Shown: positions 11,585 to 23,906 of the stretch, piece by piece
Position numbering within the stretch: the first letter of the stretch is position 1
Layout of the letters: each line of letters starts with the position of its first letter
Program-made: the position numbers and the translations under genes
The notes under the pieces: generated by a model
Told to the model about the DNA's origin: nothing
What the model saw: the letters and a program-made list of their open reading frames with translations, nothing else
Database searches by the model: none
From: Galerina marginata
Lineage: Eukaryota > Basidiomycota > Agaricomycetes > Agaricales > Galerinaceae
Direction: 5' to 3'
Assembly: GCA_023014335.1 (NCBI GenBank)
Contig: JAECYW010000028.1
Location: 617,053 to 681,052, forward strand
DNA: 64,000 bases

Positions 11585-12160
11585 GCGAAGGTGCTGTTTT
11601 AGGTGGTAGGAACTACTAGCGAGGGAAATCGTCGAGCTGGAGTCTTGCTTGAACTTCGAACTGTACGCTCGGATGAAGGTTGGTACCACCGGCAGGCCAA
11701 GGGTACGATGACGATGACAGGCCCATTTGAATTGAAGGGCAGGAACGGGGCAGTGGCAGACAACCGGGACGAGGTCGAAGGTACAGAATGTGTATTTGTA
11801 CTCATGATTGGCAGATACCCCGGGCCCAGAAGCAACTAGCACTAGAATGGTTCAGAAAAACCGAGCATGAGTTAAAATGTCGACTCGTACAGGAGACCGC
11901 TTACCTTTTTCATAACTTAAGATCTTGAAAGAAAAGGCGTCAAAGACGAAAGCACGATGTGCTCTTAAGAACGGCTGATTTGAGGATGAAAGTTTGCGAT
12001 CGCCGGCAGGTCAAGGGTATGACAACAGGTTTCTTTGACGCGCACGAGATTCGAATTGGAATGGGATTGCGCCATATGAGATGTATCGTAGCCCGGCTGT
12101 CAGTAATAGGGTGTTTCACAATCCGACCAAAACAAAACCAGCCCCTCCACTGAAACTGCC
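11585..12160. repeat. Diverged tandem direct repeat
   Basis: About 11640-11780 and 11975-12090 share the blocks GGATGAA, GCCGGCAGG, CAAGGGTA and GATTCGAATTG or TTTGAATTGAAGGG in the same order. It is an old tandem duplication without a convincing reading frame. Confidence 0.4.
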
Positions 12161-12239
12161 AACTATAAGCGTCGAAAAAACCCATCCACAAGGACGATCC
12201 AGCTTAAAAAGTCCAGATGCAGCCTGTAGCTCTCGCTCG

Positions 12240-13615
12240 TGCTCGTAAGAACGGCTGACTGGGTTTGTGAAGTGCGATGATTTTTTTCGAACGGCGCTGA
12301 GCCGGCTGTTATAGTGTCTGCTGTGGGCGGAAACCGAAACCGGAAGTGGGTGTGGTAGTCGACGTTGAGTTCGGATTCTTCGGAAGCGGAAGGCGACTTG
12401 ATGATGGCGATAACGACAGTGGTAGGCGATACTAATAACGTCCACAGTACCACGACGATCAGGGAAGAATCTTGAATCTTGGTGCACCTCCAATCAACAA
12501 CGACGCGGTGTCGGCTTGAGGCTTGAAGCTTGAAGACGAACAGGAAATGGTCTGAGAGGTCCAGAGAACTCGGTAGGTGGATGTTTGGGAGCTGAATTCA
12601 AGGATGGACTGAGATCGCCAGTCCACCATCGCCCGTCCACCATCATCCAATGCGTAATCACCACCCTCCTCCTCCTCCGCAGGATCCGCCCCCTGTACCA
12701 ATGCCAACAGCAGAGGCAAAAGCACCCGTACTGATTTTCTTGATCGCGACGCTGTCGTAACAACAACAACGACGAATCGGGAAAAAAAGCTCCTCCACTA
12801 CAGTCCGCAGTTGACAGGAGATGGTAGCGTGATGAGCAGAATATAAATCATAGGCAATTGACGTGGGCGATGGCCTGTTGAAACAAACAATAGCAGCGAG
12901 GAGGACAGACGTTGGGAACCGGGGATGAGGCAGGAAGGCTGCCGTGTCCGATGATCAGTTACAGAACCAGTCGACGATGCCTGCTCCGAAGGTGAAGTCG
13001 AAGAGACTGTGTTGGTCCTCATGTCAATTAATGTTCTGTGGTCGTATTCGCGTTCGTGGCCTGACCTCGTCCTGCTGCGACGGTGCGAGTTGGTGTTTGA
13101 ACACCAGCTTGAAGCCGAATTGGAAAAAGGTCCGACGGAAGGTCGTACCAGACGAATCGATAGATGGACGTCTTGAAGCTGACGTCGAGGATGGGCGGAA
13201 GTCGCCTGTCCGCTGTCCGCCATCGTCCAATGCGTGATCGCCGCTCCTCCTCCGTACCCGCCTCCAACTCAGACGGCAATGCAGTAAATCTACCGATCCA
13301 ACCTCTCACTCTGTAGCTGCTTCCGACACCAATACCAACACTGGCACCAATCAATGCCAGCGGCACAGGCAGAAGCACCTGTAGGCTGTAGTGAAATTCT
13401 CCATGTTCTGGCGTTCCTGGAATAACCACTACGTTGGGATAGGCCGTGCGCATATACTGGTCAGGAGGATTCAAATTGGCAGGGAAGAGAGGGTGGGGAG
13501 GGTGGCAGTAGTGGCGCTGTGCGCTTCGGCCAGCTGGCTGGAAAAACTCAAAAACCCAAGGCCAAGGTTCTGTTGTCCGGGGTAGAAGGCAAGAGGAGAT
13601 TGTCGTTGGCATTTA
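12240..13615 (-). pseudogene. Tandemly duplicated decayed gene of unknown function
   Basis: Roughly 12600-12730 and 13175-13390 are two copies of one sequence, sharing TCGCC, GTCC, CCATCGTCCAATGCGT, ATCACC or ATCGCC, GCTCCTCCTCC and AGGCAGAAGCACC-type blocks. The right copy keeps a 194-codon minus ORF (13028-13612) with a hydrophobic segment VLLPVPLALIGASVGIGVG that could be membrane-spanning. The left copy has the corresponding VLLPLLLALV but is frameshifted. No family was recognised. Confidence 0.35.
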
Positions 13616-16600
13616 AACTGGCCGCGCTATGATCCAAACCTGGACAGACCCCCAACTGCGCTGGCTTCTAAGGCGGAGGGCGAAGAGCGTAGAGTGTATG
13701 TCGGCTGAAATATACTAAAATTATCGCTTGCCATCGTCACCCAGACACAGCGCCTACCCAGTTTTCAGCCCCACGTGTCGCAGAAATTCCTTACAACCCG
13801 CATAATAGGCTAAATTCGAAAACTAGCTTTATGCGAGCCCAAAATCCATCGTAATGCAGAGCGCGAGTCTGTGCGAGGCCACACAATTGCTTCTGACAAA
13901 GCAGAAAGCCGAGTGATTTCGCAGGATGTCAAATTGGCGACACCAGAGTGTGATGGTACAGCTGCAGTAAGTGTTTAAAATGCCGAGAAGGCAGCTTTTG
14001 AGGGGGAGGTTGCTAAGTGTGATCGCGGCGAAAATTCGTTGACAGGGTGCTTGGGCAGGCGGAACGAGAGACATGGGACCGCCGTATGCCAATCATGATA
14101 ACAGCGCCGCATATTGGCAGCGCTTGGTGACAGCTATCAACGCCGATATGCAGACTCAAAATCATGGGTGGATACTTAACGAAATGTTAGCCATCCGAAG
14201 AGCAAATGGACCTGCGGAATTTTTTTTACCCACCTGGAGGAGTCAGTATCCTGTGTTCGACTCGGATTTTTGATGTAAAGAACGAGGCCGTGGACGATAA
14301 CGAGCGCAGCGAAGCGCTATGGGCGTCCTACTGGCAGGGTCCACAATTCCCTCTTTGGACCTAGCATGCTGCGGTTATCCTGCTGGAAATTTCGAAACAG
14401 GTCAGATAGATATGCAGCAATTTTGACGGGTTTACTCACCTTGGACAACCCAGCTTTGTTGTTACCACCTCCTGGAATTGCTCGCCATTATTCCGTTCCT
14501 ACCAAATTTGCTGCGAGATTGTATGTTGCTCAGATCATGTCATTTGTTGATATATTCGTGCTAAATTAAGCTTAAGAGGCCAGCAAATGTGGTAGTAAAA
14601 GAGCTGGATGTATGGCGACATGGACAGGACCCAGAGATGGTTGATGATCGATGATCCCTCACGGTTGCGGAGAGACCTGAATGTACCCGATTTCACAGCC
14701 ACCGGAAGCCATCACATAAGCTTTACTCTTTGTTTGTGACTCGGATGACCGAATATGTACTCCCGTCTTCTTTCTCCTCTATGACACCACTGCCTGAACT
14801 TTTGACAAAAGGTAAGTATACTGTTTTTCGTTATCATTTTCTTATACTAATACCTGACTAAATTTAGGTGATCTATGACCTGATCCGTCGCCGCGCCACT
14901 TCTGTGGGCCGTCACTGGAAGGTCATTGGATGGGGAGAGTGATAGGAAGAGAGCAGCGGAGAGATGAAGGAAGGTCGATAGAACAATGGCGGCATGTAAA
15001 TGCCCCACTCTCCTATCTGGGTCGTTTTGGTATCGTCTCCTTGTGCGCACCACTTATAGGCTCTGTGGACAGGCTCGGCGTCGCTGCTTCGAAGCGACTC
15101 CACCACCTTCCTGCCTGTGGGGGTACCGACTCGCCTCGCCACGATGTCCCAAGGCAGGCTCCGGCTCCCAGAGCAGCAGTAATGCGACCAGCCAGGGAAG
15201 CAGCAGCCGGACACGAAGGGGTGGCAAACATTTCGCTGCCCGCCATGTACAAGAGCACGACGGAGGCAGCGGCTCAGACTGGAAATGGTCGAGACCGCTG
15301 TCCATCGTCGTCTCGCGGGATGGGCAACAGTTTCGGTTTCCGCGGCGGTCTCGCTAGCGCCCCTGCCCACCTTTATGCAGTTCGAAGGCCAGCCTGGTTC
15401 TGAAAGCAGACCACAGCGAACGGCGCCGTCGAACGATATGAAACGAGGTGAGTAATCGCGCTCGTCATCCGAACTTCGAGGTGGCTGAGGCTTGGCCTAT
15501 AGTCATTATCCTTGGGGAAATGTATGCAAGTTTTCGACACGAATATGAATTGGTACTGACCGCAGTTAATTTCGGCAGCTCCTGCAGCCTCGACGAGCCT
15601 ACATATCGAGGTCAGGCATACGACCCAGAGCTGTCCAGGTCAACTTAGCACTTGAGAAAGAGTGCCTCAAGTCTCATCCGAGTTACGAGAAAACAAATCT
15701 TCAGTTCTCAATGGCAGCAAGTTTTTCCATTATTTTACCTAGCCTACGCCGTCAATTTGAGTGCCACTGCAGCCATTCAACCTCCTGCGGCACTGGAGTG
15801 TTTGGTTTGAACAACTGCTGCAGCGGGAAAAGAAATGCACTCTGGTAAGTTGTATTAACCGCATGGCAATCAAACAACTCACTGAAACACCACTACTCGA
15901 AAGGCTCGTGACAGCACGTTTTTAACCTATGATCAGTCCTGCCATCCTCATTAAGACACGGCTGCCACCACGTACCATCAAGCAACAGAGCAGAGAGCCA
16001 TTCACCGACGGAATTGTAGTCCGAGGTGTAAGTGGCGGGGTATTGCAAAGACGCCTGCAAAAATAGTTTGTGTAAGTCCTATGCAATGCGTCATTTCGTC
16101 GACTTCGTTGCCGCTGATGCGTCTGCCAATGACGCAAAAACCTTCCTAAAGGTGCTCTATTCCGATCTAAAGAACGGTTTACCTTCGAAGAACGAACTGG
16201 TTCGAGCGGAGATCCTTGTTTAGCAGTCGACAAATGCACGAATTTGGCGCTTTTGGAAGGAAGCTGGCGAAGAAGAAGCCAATTTCTTCAACAACATCCT
16301 CCATCCATCTGGCTGGCGAGGGATCCTTGACCTAAAGTAAGAATCTCCAACAAAGTAACATTTAACAGGTAGGAACATTCCATCCGTTTGAATTATATGA
16401 CAAGTTGGTAGTACTGGGATATGGATGCATAATAAATACAGGCATACATTTCGCTTGCTTTTGCTTTGAGTTTTAGTCATCACACGCGTTTTTTGCCATG
16501 GAAATCAACCTGGTTTTAAAAGATGTTTATCTTATACGGTAGATAGGGTTGGAGTACTGCAGAAGGAAGCATACGAAGTAGCTTGTAAAGGTCCAAAACA

Positions 16601-16944
16601 GAATACACAAAATCGACCAGGTAAAAAGACCTCGACAACGCCCGTCCATGCTAAGAAAAAAGTAAATCAAAGTCAACGTGGAAGATGAACAGAACACCTG
16701 GAGACACGAAATAAACGTCGACAATTGCAAGGATGGATCCGCGAGATGATAAAGTGCAATAATAACAATGTAAGGGAAGAAGAAAAGCAGGAAGAGAGAC
16801 ATCGAAAAGGGGGCGACTGGAGGTCCAAGGTGAAAGTGAAATTACACGCCGGCGAAACAAGAAGAAATAATAACAAAAAAAAGCTCTGGGTCGCCGTTGC
16901 TGTCAACGGGGAAGTTACCAGGGACAGTCATAGGCTTGTCGCAA
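13616..16944. other. Long stretch without a supportable gene
   Basis: Short ORFs occur, for example 14073-14273 and 16032-16223 on the plus strand, and a hydrophobic minus ORF at 16527-16802. None shows a recognisable domain or a consistent set of introns. Around 15070-15120 a GACAGGCTC, GTCGCTGCTTC, ACCTTCCTGC block resembles 41790-41850. The sequence looks like old, decayed repeat DNA. Confidence 0.3.
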
Positions 16945-18480
16945 TCAACATTTAACGACCCACCAACGACCTACGCCGCAGCGGTGTCTGGACAGAGTTA
17001 ACCCATTGGATGTAGACGGAGGATCAAGAGCTTGATGGTCAATGTTAGGTACACATCGCCTACGCCATCGTGAACACCCCCCGGACACGCCTGGCTTTGT
17101 ACGGGTATACGAAGCACTATTGAGGGTAGCCAGGCCTTGAATGAAGTTGAGCACGTTGTGTAGAATGGGCAACCGGTCGGAAAATGAGATCGCCTTGTAC
17201 AGGTTCTCACTCAAGGACGTAACCGTGCTGAGTCGATATTCGAAGTCAGGTTCATCCGTCCTCTTGATGGATGGAGTATTCCAGGAGTTCGGCAATTTCG
17301 ACAACTGTCGATAGTCGCAAGGCGATGAAATGTAGAGAAGAGGTTGCGCTGACCAGGCTGTGATCCAACCCATACGTCTTCTGGTATGTCGCGCTCGTCT
17401 TGTCTTTCATATCTGGAATCAAACATGCCAATCTCCAATAATTTCGAGAAGACCGACTTTCACTTATTTTCAGGTATAATCTTGGCAGGTCTTCGTAATA
17501 GAGGATGCCTGTTCCGAGTTGGCCGAGTATTGGGCAATCTCAGACAAAATCTGGATTTGACGCTGCGTCTTCAGCGGAGCAGTTCAGCAGGTTGTCGACA
17601 ATATCGAAGATCCTCTTTATGACGGAAGGCTTGACCGTTAGGGCCAATAAAATATCCAGGCGCGGAACAGCTACAACAGAGCAGAAGGGGGTCGGGCGAT
17701 CTCCCAATCAAGGGCTGGCAGCCTTGGTGTGATCAACTTCGCAAAAAAGGGCATATATGGTGAGAATTCAAAAAGAATGGGAATGCAGAAGAAATCCGCG
17801 AATCGTTTAAGGCCCAGCTGCCTTATCGACCGGATTGCCTTTGAAGCAGTCGTCGGCCCCTGTTTCTTCGACATAATGTCGTCTCCTTCAGTAATCCCCA
17901 TTTCCTTGTCAATCGTGCCATCTATCCGACCTTGTGAGGTTTCAGTCACATTGACCAACATTCCAAGCAATGCAGGCCAGGATATTTCAAGCCTTGAACC
18001 CAAGTTCTTCAACACGTCCCCAAGGAAGATCATATGGGGTTAAGCGCAGTGAACAGACAGATAGGATATGTTCTGAAGAGCGTGGTCCGATTGGGAAAGG
18101 TAGGCGATTTAGAATGATTGGAAAGTATCCGTTGTATAGTGTGCCTTGGGACTGGAGAACTTGGAGAATGGAGTCATGGTTATCCTTCTCTGCTAATGAC
18201 GAGCATTCCCTAGTGGTGAAAGGAGCTGATAGTCAGACTCCAGAGAAGACGTTGACTCCGACGCCGAAACATTCAAGTTGTGGTTCGGAACATCCAAAGT
18301 AGCCTTCTTTGGCTCCTTGAAGAGCAACCTCCACACCAAATCTCCGAACCGCTGCGACAACGACCCAAGTGCAACGGCAGCCGGCGTCCATAGCGGTCTC
18401 AGGTTAACTTTCAGCTGAGCAATCAACCACCTCGCACAGAGGTCCGCTCCTTTCTCGTCGCCCACAGCCTGTGTCCTATC
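16945..18480 (-). pseudogene. Utp20-like (U3 snoRNP HEAT-repeat protein) fragment
   Basis: Reading from 18465 downwards, separated blocks can be followed on the minus strand: LCARWLIAQLKVNLRPLW and LGSLSQRFGDLVWRLLF, then ILKD-type VLKNLGSRLEISWPALL, IRSIRQLGLKRFADFF, MPFFAKLITPRLPALDWE and RPPSALL, then LALTVKPSVIKRIFDIVDN and LLNCSAEDAASNPDF. This order suits the large HEAT-repeat protein Utp20, which acts in 18S rRNA processing in the nucleolus. Only a few hundred of the roughly 2500 residues are present, and frames shift between blocks. It is a truncated, broken copy that abuts the truncated Plavaka copy. The family name is from memory of conserved blocks and is moderate. Confidence 0.45.
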
Positions 18481-18499
18481 CTGATCACTCTCTGTCTGA

Positions 18500-19925
18500 C
18501 GCCTTAGATGTCACGAGAAACCTCTTCGCTTTGCAGGCACCGCTTGAGCACCTCCACCTGGTCGTGCGATGAGCCTGCTATAGTCGGCGCCCAGGTCAAA
18601 GATAACATGACGAAAATGACCATCGGAACATCTATAGACAGTAGGAGTTTTCATAGCCGGTTTTAAAGTTGAAAGAATCGCGGAAATTGACAAATGGTAG
18701 AGCCGACGTTTGAATTTCAAGTCGTTGTCATATTTCCGATCATCTAGAATATAAGTTCCATCAGTTGACTGTAAATTATGCTTGGTTGTGAACAAACCTT
18801 TTGGGATTGCTAGAAAGCCGATCGGAACTACAGCATTCCGATGCGCACGACGGACAGAATTATGGACAGTGCCGGTAGAAAAATATAATGGGCGGTATTC
18901 GATGTCGCTGGTGCCGACTGAGACAGTGGTCTCCTGTATTCCGAGCTAAGAATTGACCCACAAAGTTAAGTGTAGAACAAGACTTACGCTGTGGCGCCAT
19001 GCATAATTGGCTGACATGAAATCAGCCCATCGCCGTTCCCATCCTTATCCACTACATAAGCTGCAGTGTCAAACGTGATCGAAATCTGGATTCGCGAGCA
19101 TATTTCGAGCGACAACCTCTGGGTCACGGAACCAGATCTCGTACTCCTTCTGCTTCCAGTTCGGCGCATCCTCCTCAACTTCGTCGAAGGAAGTTTTAAA
19201 ACACTGCCATGGTGCATCGCCTGCAACCCATAATAATGAGTTCATTTTCCCCTGTAAGGTTTGAGCGAAGACTCCATACCTCCTTCAATTGCGTCAATTG
19301 TATCATAAATGTGTTTATAACTTTCATACGGGCCAGAACTTCCGTGCTCCATTAACGAAAGACCCCAAAACTCAAGCAGGTGATTGATATTCCCTTGCGA
19401 CATTTCCTCTCTATGGTACAGAGAATCAGCGACTTTAAATTGGAGTTGACTCTCAAATGGCGTCCAGTCGTCGCGTTTCTTTTCGGTTCGAGGAGGCGGC
19501 GGTGTTCCTTCAGGGAGAAAGTTCCCGTTTTCGTCACATGGCCGACCTTACAGAAGCGTCAGCACACAGTTCCATTCACAAAATGGTATAAGAGCCCGAC
19601 AAACTATTTATAAACGGATGGTAAGTCCGCTTCAATTTCGGTTCAGGCCGAACTTGTTCTTGGGCCGGGGAAGGTGACTGCAACGGCGATGGTGTCCCTT
19701 GCATCATGGGAGAGCCTGCACGGGAGAAACTGGCGAGGGGGTAGGAGATTCAGAGATCGAACCCTCGAGATTATGTGGAAGCTGATGGCCATTAAATGTT
19801 GAGTGGGCAGTGCGGACATGATGAGTCCGACCAGATTCCCTCCTGGAAGTCCTCGGGCAGCCTCTGTGTGTACACGGCAGCTGAGCAGATAATGCACGTC
19901 GTTTTGACCCGCGTGGCTTGGTAGT
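18500..19925 (-). pseudogene. Plavaka-family transposase, N-terminal half, copy 2
   Basis: Minus-strand motifs run in Plavaka order: a C2H2 finger (PCTHRGC, HHVRTAH) near 19790-19860, YHPFINR, LPCDENGNFLPEGTPPPP, FKVADSLYHR, NINHLLEFW and YDTIDAIE. They continue with APNWKQKEYEIWFRDPEVVA, MLANPDFD, RKYDND and HLSISAILSTLKPAMKTP, then GHFRHVIFDLG. Here the finger Cys and His are all present, unlike copy 1. The protein stops short near 18510, where the catalytic-half motifs should begin and a Utp20-like fragment starts instead. At least two frameshifts are visible. It is inactive and truncated. Confidence 0.75.
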
Positions 19926-20106
19926 GCAGAAACTGGAATAAAATTGAGGGGAAGAGAAACCGTTACAAACGGAAGCAGTACTGGGTCATCAACAAAAAAA
20001 AAAAACACATGACTACATAGTTGAAATTCAACATAAACGTGATGCCCTGGTTGTTCAACAGCATTCCTTTCTACCGCCACGTTCCGACTAAACACCCTCA
20101 ACATAC
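19926..20106. promoter_or_regulatory. Divergent spacer between transposase copy 2 and its partner
   Basis: About 180 bases separate the transposase zinc-finger start on the minus strand from the partner ATG at 20107. It has an A13-type run near 19990. By position it should hold a bidirectional promoter. Confidence 0.35.
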
Positions 20107-21790
20107 ATGGCTGATAACGAGGATGAGGAAGCGGTGGTGAAAAAGCGAAAGACGACTTACAACCGAGAGCATCCCACAGACAATCCCAAAGCACCAAAGC
20201 GTTCCAGGGCAGAGATTCAAGCAGCTGCGACGGAGAAAAAGGCCGCCAACGTAGCCAAGAAAGAGGAGAATGCCAAGCTCCGAGTAGCAGCCGAACTCGA
20301 GAAACAACAAAAGAAGCAAGCTTCTATGAAGGTGGTCGCAGCCGTGGAAGGCGCTGTTCAACGCCAACAAAGGCAGCGTCAGTTACAAGCTGAGCGTCCT
20401 GATATACATATACAAACAATGCAAACTTACCAAAAAGCTCGTATCCCTCTCGAAGCAGCCGAAGACAATGCCACACCTGTTGGGGAGGATGGTGCCGAGT
20501 TGGGCGACGTGGAAATGCCACCTCAGTCTACCATCGACACCGACTCCGATGGTGGGCTAGTTGGGGTGGACAATTTCCTCGAGGAATCTGAAGACGATAG
20601 CGAGTCGTATGAGCCAGCTCCGAAGGATGATGTCGATGAAGAAGAACCTACATTCTCCGAGCAGAGTACGGCGGCTAAGAAAAAGCAGCGAAAAAAAGAA
20701 GGTAAGAGTTCACGGTAATCTTATCAATTGACAATCTGCGTACTTATAACTGGTCCACATTGGTACAAGGACCCGAGGAGCAAACTTCGTGCAGATATTC
20801 AAACCCATCGCAAGATCGTCGGGCCGACATACACACCGACATACGCACCAGGAGATGCGCAAGACAAGGTGCTGAGTGGAAAAGAGAGGTGAGTGTAGTT
20901 CAACAAGCCATTTTACACACGCTGACACTTCATCAACACGAGGTGGGAAACTCCCGGAAACTGTCGGCTTACATGAGTTCGTCAGAAACAGAAAACCACT
21001 TCCAACGCGAACACGACGCCGGCCCAAAGCAACCACCGAGAGGGAACGAAGACGGTATTACCTGTCAAATCATTCATACCATGGTCCTCCGAGTCCAAGC
21101 TAATGAGCACCTTAGTCAGGGATACAGCTCCGCAAAGTCGACCCCAAAGACACTGTAAACTCGAAGTCCGTGCGGCGGTCAGCGAAACCTCGCTATAACA
21201 ATAGCCATATTCCATTCAAAAACTTCAACCGTGACCAGACCTGGGGCGATCCAATAATACCTCCGATTATCGATTGGGCTGGTACTCTCGAAGATGGATT
21301 TGGGGTTAATGCACATCCTGAGTTACCAATGGTCGTGCAAGATAATTGAATGACGAATTTTCGGATATTGAATGTGATGACGCGGTTCTCTCTGTTGTAA
21401 GCGATCTTTTCGGTCTTTTCGTAAAATGACCTTGTTTACCCTTTTCTTTTTGTGTGGGCGAACTCTGCAATTAGGAACTGGCGTAGCTCTATCGGCGAGT
21501 ATGATCTACAGCGGCTCACGAAACTGATGGAAACTGAGCCTTACAAGAATTCGCGGGAGCAACGAAAGGAGTACGTCGCAGACCAGCTCCGAGACTTGCG
21601 ATACATCTATCGTGATCCGGGCACCAAGGTAAGCTCTTCCTAGCGTTTTGCTTCGTATTTCAATCTTTTCCATTAGTCCGGTGTCTACCGTTCACCAATC
21701 GTCATGGATCTACGCCGTGCATCACCAACTTGTCATGAAGATTTACGGCTATTGCCATGGTGCGTTATTGCTGTGTGCTGCTGCGGTGTG
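20107..21790 (+). pseudogene. Decayed Plavaka-partner protein, copy 2
   Basis: The first 203 codons are open. They encode an acidic start, a basic KKRKTTYNRE patch, a long Glu/Lys/Ala coiled coil (residues about 35-105) and an acidic tail before a GT intron-like break at 20704. Later fragments in changing frames give FKNFNRDQTWGDP, PPIIDWAGTLEDGFGVNAHPE, NWRSSIGEY, then RDLRYIYRDPGTK and, after a short intron, SGVYRS. This parallels copy 1, where GTLDAWEGFSS, YRLSNWRNGFF and HWRVWDED occur in the same order. The partner is divergent from a Plavaka remnant in both places. The C-terminal part is missing, and clathrin sequence starts about 190 bases on. Confidence 0.5.
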
Positions 21791-21979
21791 TCATTTCTTC
21801 TGTGATAGACTCTTCCCTTCACTGACGCATACTGTTTATCATTCTAGCAAGAACGTGCTCTCCAACTCTGGCATTCCGGTGACCCTCTGGACAAAGATAC
21901 AAAAACCAGCTTTGTTCGTAAACCATGGGCTACTCCGGCCACCTCCCACTTTCAAACCATCCAGAGACTCTCAGAAAGC

Positions 21980-22800
21980 AAATGGCAAGACATTCCCAGT
22001 CGCGATGCAGGTGTCCAAGAAGCATGGGATCGTGTTCCTCGTCACGAAATTTGGTTTCATCCACCTCTACGACCTCGAATCCGGTGCCTGCGTATATATG
22101 AACCGGATTTCTGGCGAGATGACTTGTACTTAAAGCAGTATCAGCAACTCTTCCGGTCAGGTCAGTTCGGTGAAACTGCGAAGGTAGCTGCCAACTCACC
22201 GAGGGTCAGCATATCTCTCTATTTCCTCCTCTTTCTGCACTTAATTGGTTGGTACCATGTAGGGTATTTTGCGGACAACTGCGGTTATCGAGTCATTCAA
22301 GAAAGCACCTGCTCCTCCTGGCGGCCTTATCACCCATCCTTCAGTATTTTGGTATCCTTTTGGAGAAAGGCGAACTCAACCACCTTCAATCTCTTGAACT
22401 TGCACGGCCCGTTTTGCAACAAGGCAGGAAGCAGCTCCTTGAGAACTGGTTAAAGGAGAACAAGGTAAGCAGAAGATCTTTTTTGTTGCGTAATTTAAAT
22501 TCCAGAATTAATAAAAGTTGCATAGTTAACCTGCAGTGAGGAACTTGGGAATATCGTTTGCCTTCACGACATGACACTTGCCTTAAGTATATACCTCCGC
22601 GCTAACGTTCCCAACAAAGTGGTTGCTTGCTTCGCCACGACCGGTCAAGCCGACAAGAGTGTCCTGTACTCGAAGAAAGTCGGCTATCAGCCCGACTTTG
22701 TCGCTCTCTTGCAGCATATCATGCGAACCAACTTCGAAATAGGTGCCGAGTTCGCCACACACAGTTGGCAAACGACGATAGTGGAGCACTTGTCAACATC
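21980..22800 (+). pseudogene. Clathrin heavy chain fragment, middle segment
   Basis: Translation gives [40 protein letters not shown], then at once [16 protein letters not shown] and [11 protein letters not shown]. After an intron come [39 protein letters not shown] and [19 protein letters not shown]. These match clathrin heavy chain from the end of the N-terminal propeller to about residue 565. About 110 residues are missing at the 22105-22117 junction, and frames shift near 22300. The natural continuation, about twelve residues later in the protein, is found only at 31.5 kb. Introns are retained, so it came from a DNA copy and not from mRNA. Confidence 0.85.
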
Positions 22801-22961
22801 GCTGTCTCCTCGACTTGCCTCCCTCATACCTTGGACATCCGCCGGATGTAGGCCTTGTAATAGGTTGAAAAAGGCTGTCACGGCCGTCATATCCCTCCCA
22901 AACGTCGTAAGCCCTCCTTTTCTCTTTTAAACTTTTGAAATTTAATTCTACAGTTTTGACA

Positions 22962-23510
22962 GTGTACTTGAAACTGGCACCGACCATCGATCCAGCCCCG
23001 CGGTGGGTGCCGACACCGCGCCACCTCGCTTAATCGCTACCCTGTCCACCTCCACCCCGTCTCGCGTGCCATCCACCCCGTTTGCGGGTTCCAACAACCA
23101 TCGCGAGCGCGGCGCGCCTGGAGTCGAATCCCACCCGACCACTGGGGGACAAATGGTGTGACACGAATGACCACGGCGACGATGGAGGCGCCGTCTTTGC
23201 TCAGTGCTGCGGCTTCGAGGAGTGAGAGAAGGCGAAAGGAGGAAACTGACATGGGCGGTCAAGAATGGGCCGCCATGTAGGTGAGTGTCTGGAAAGCGTT
23301 ACCTATCAAGTCCGTTGACCCGGCGTCGCAGAAAAATGGTACAGGTCGCAAGAGGACATCACGGCTGTCGATCTGTTCGAAGAGAATCGTATATAGTATG
23401 TCCCCTCTCTTTTTATCATCAAAGATTTTTCTGATTAATTTCTTTGGTAGCACCAGACACCTACTTGAAACCATATCATGGGTGCCTACACCGCCCCACC
23501 TGATTTCCTG
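22962..23510. repeat. Diverged direct repeat pair after the clathrin break
   Basis: 22962-23030 and 23459-23510 share CTTGAAAC, GGGTGCC, ACACCGC and CCACCTCG or CCACCTGA in the same order. They are probably part of the sequence inserted into the clathrin gene. Confidence 0.4.
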
Positions 23511-23906
23511 CAGTCCGGGTGCTGCTAGTCCTCCACTTCAATGACGTGGTGACATGATCTCTCCACACTTGCCGACTTCTGTCAAATCTGTGTATGTTTC
23601 GGCGTCGGAGGCTTGTTCTCAATCCCAAATTACGATACCCGCTGAAATGGCACCATATACTCCACTCTTTTCCACTCGAGCTCCGAATATTTCAGATTTA
23701 CAACAACACACCCACAAAAGTCCCATTAGAGTTCACTGTGTAGATTATACATATTAATGTAAATAGGAGACTAGCATGCCCCCACAGGCATGCCCGTGCG
23801 TCTTAGTACCGTCTTACTTGTACAAACACGTGAACCATGCGACCCAATTGGGACAAAAGTTAGCAAACATAAGTGTATTCCGTTTCTGTTATCTCACCCA
23901 TCTGCC

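Noticed and set aside
16527..16802. Hydrophobic minus ORF as a membrane protein
   Set aside because: Phe/Leu/Ser richness follows from an A/G-rich plus strand; no homology, splice context or start context supports it.
17005..17050. Short minus-strand similarity to the clathrin stretch IDHQAPDPP
   Set aside because: Only about 25 bases agree and neighbouring sequence fits Utp20-like blocks instead; chance similarity cannot be excluded.
19643..20197. 184-codon minus ORF
   Set aside because: It overlaps the transposase zinc finger in a different frame and the partner gene start; it is a shadow frame.
23775..23800. GCATGCC...GGCATGC hairpin upstream of the TET gene as a transposon end
   Set aside because: No matching end or target duplication was found beyond 26960, so it cannot be called a terminus.
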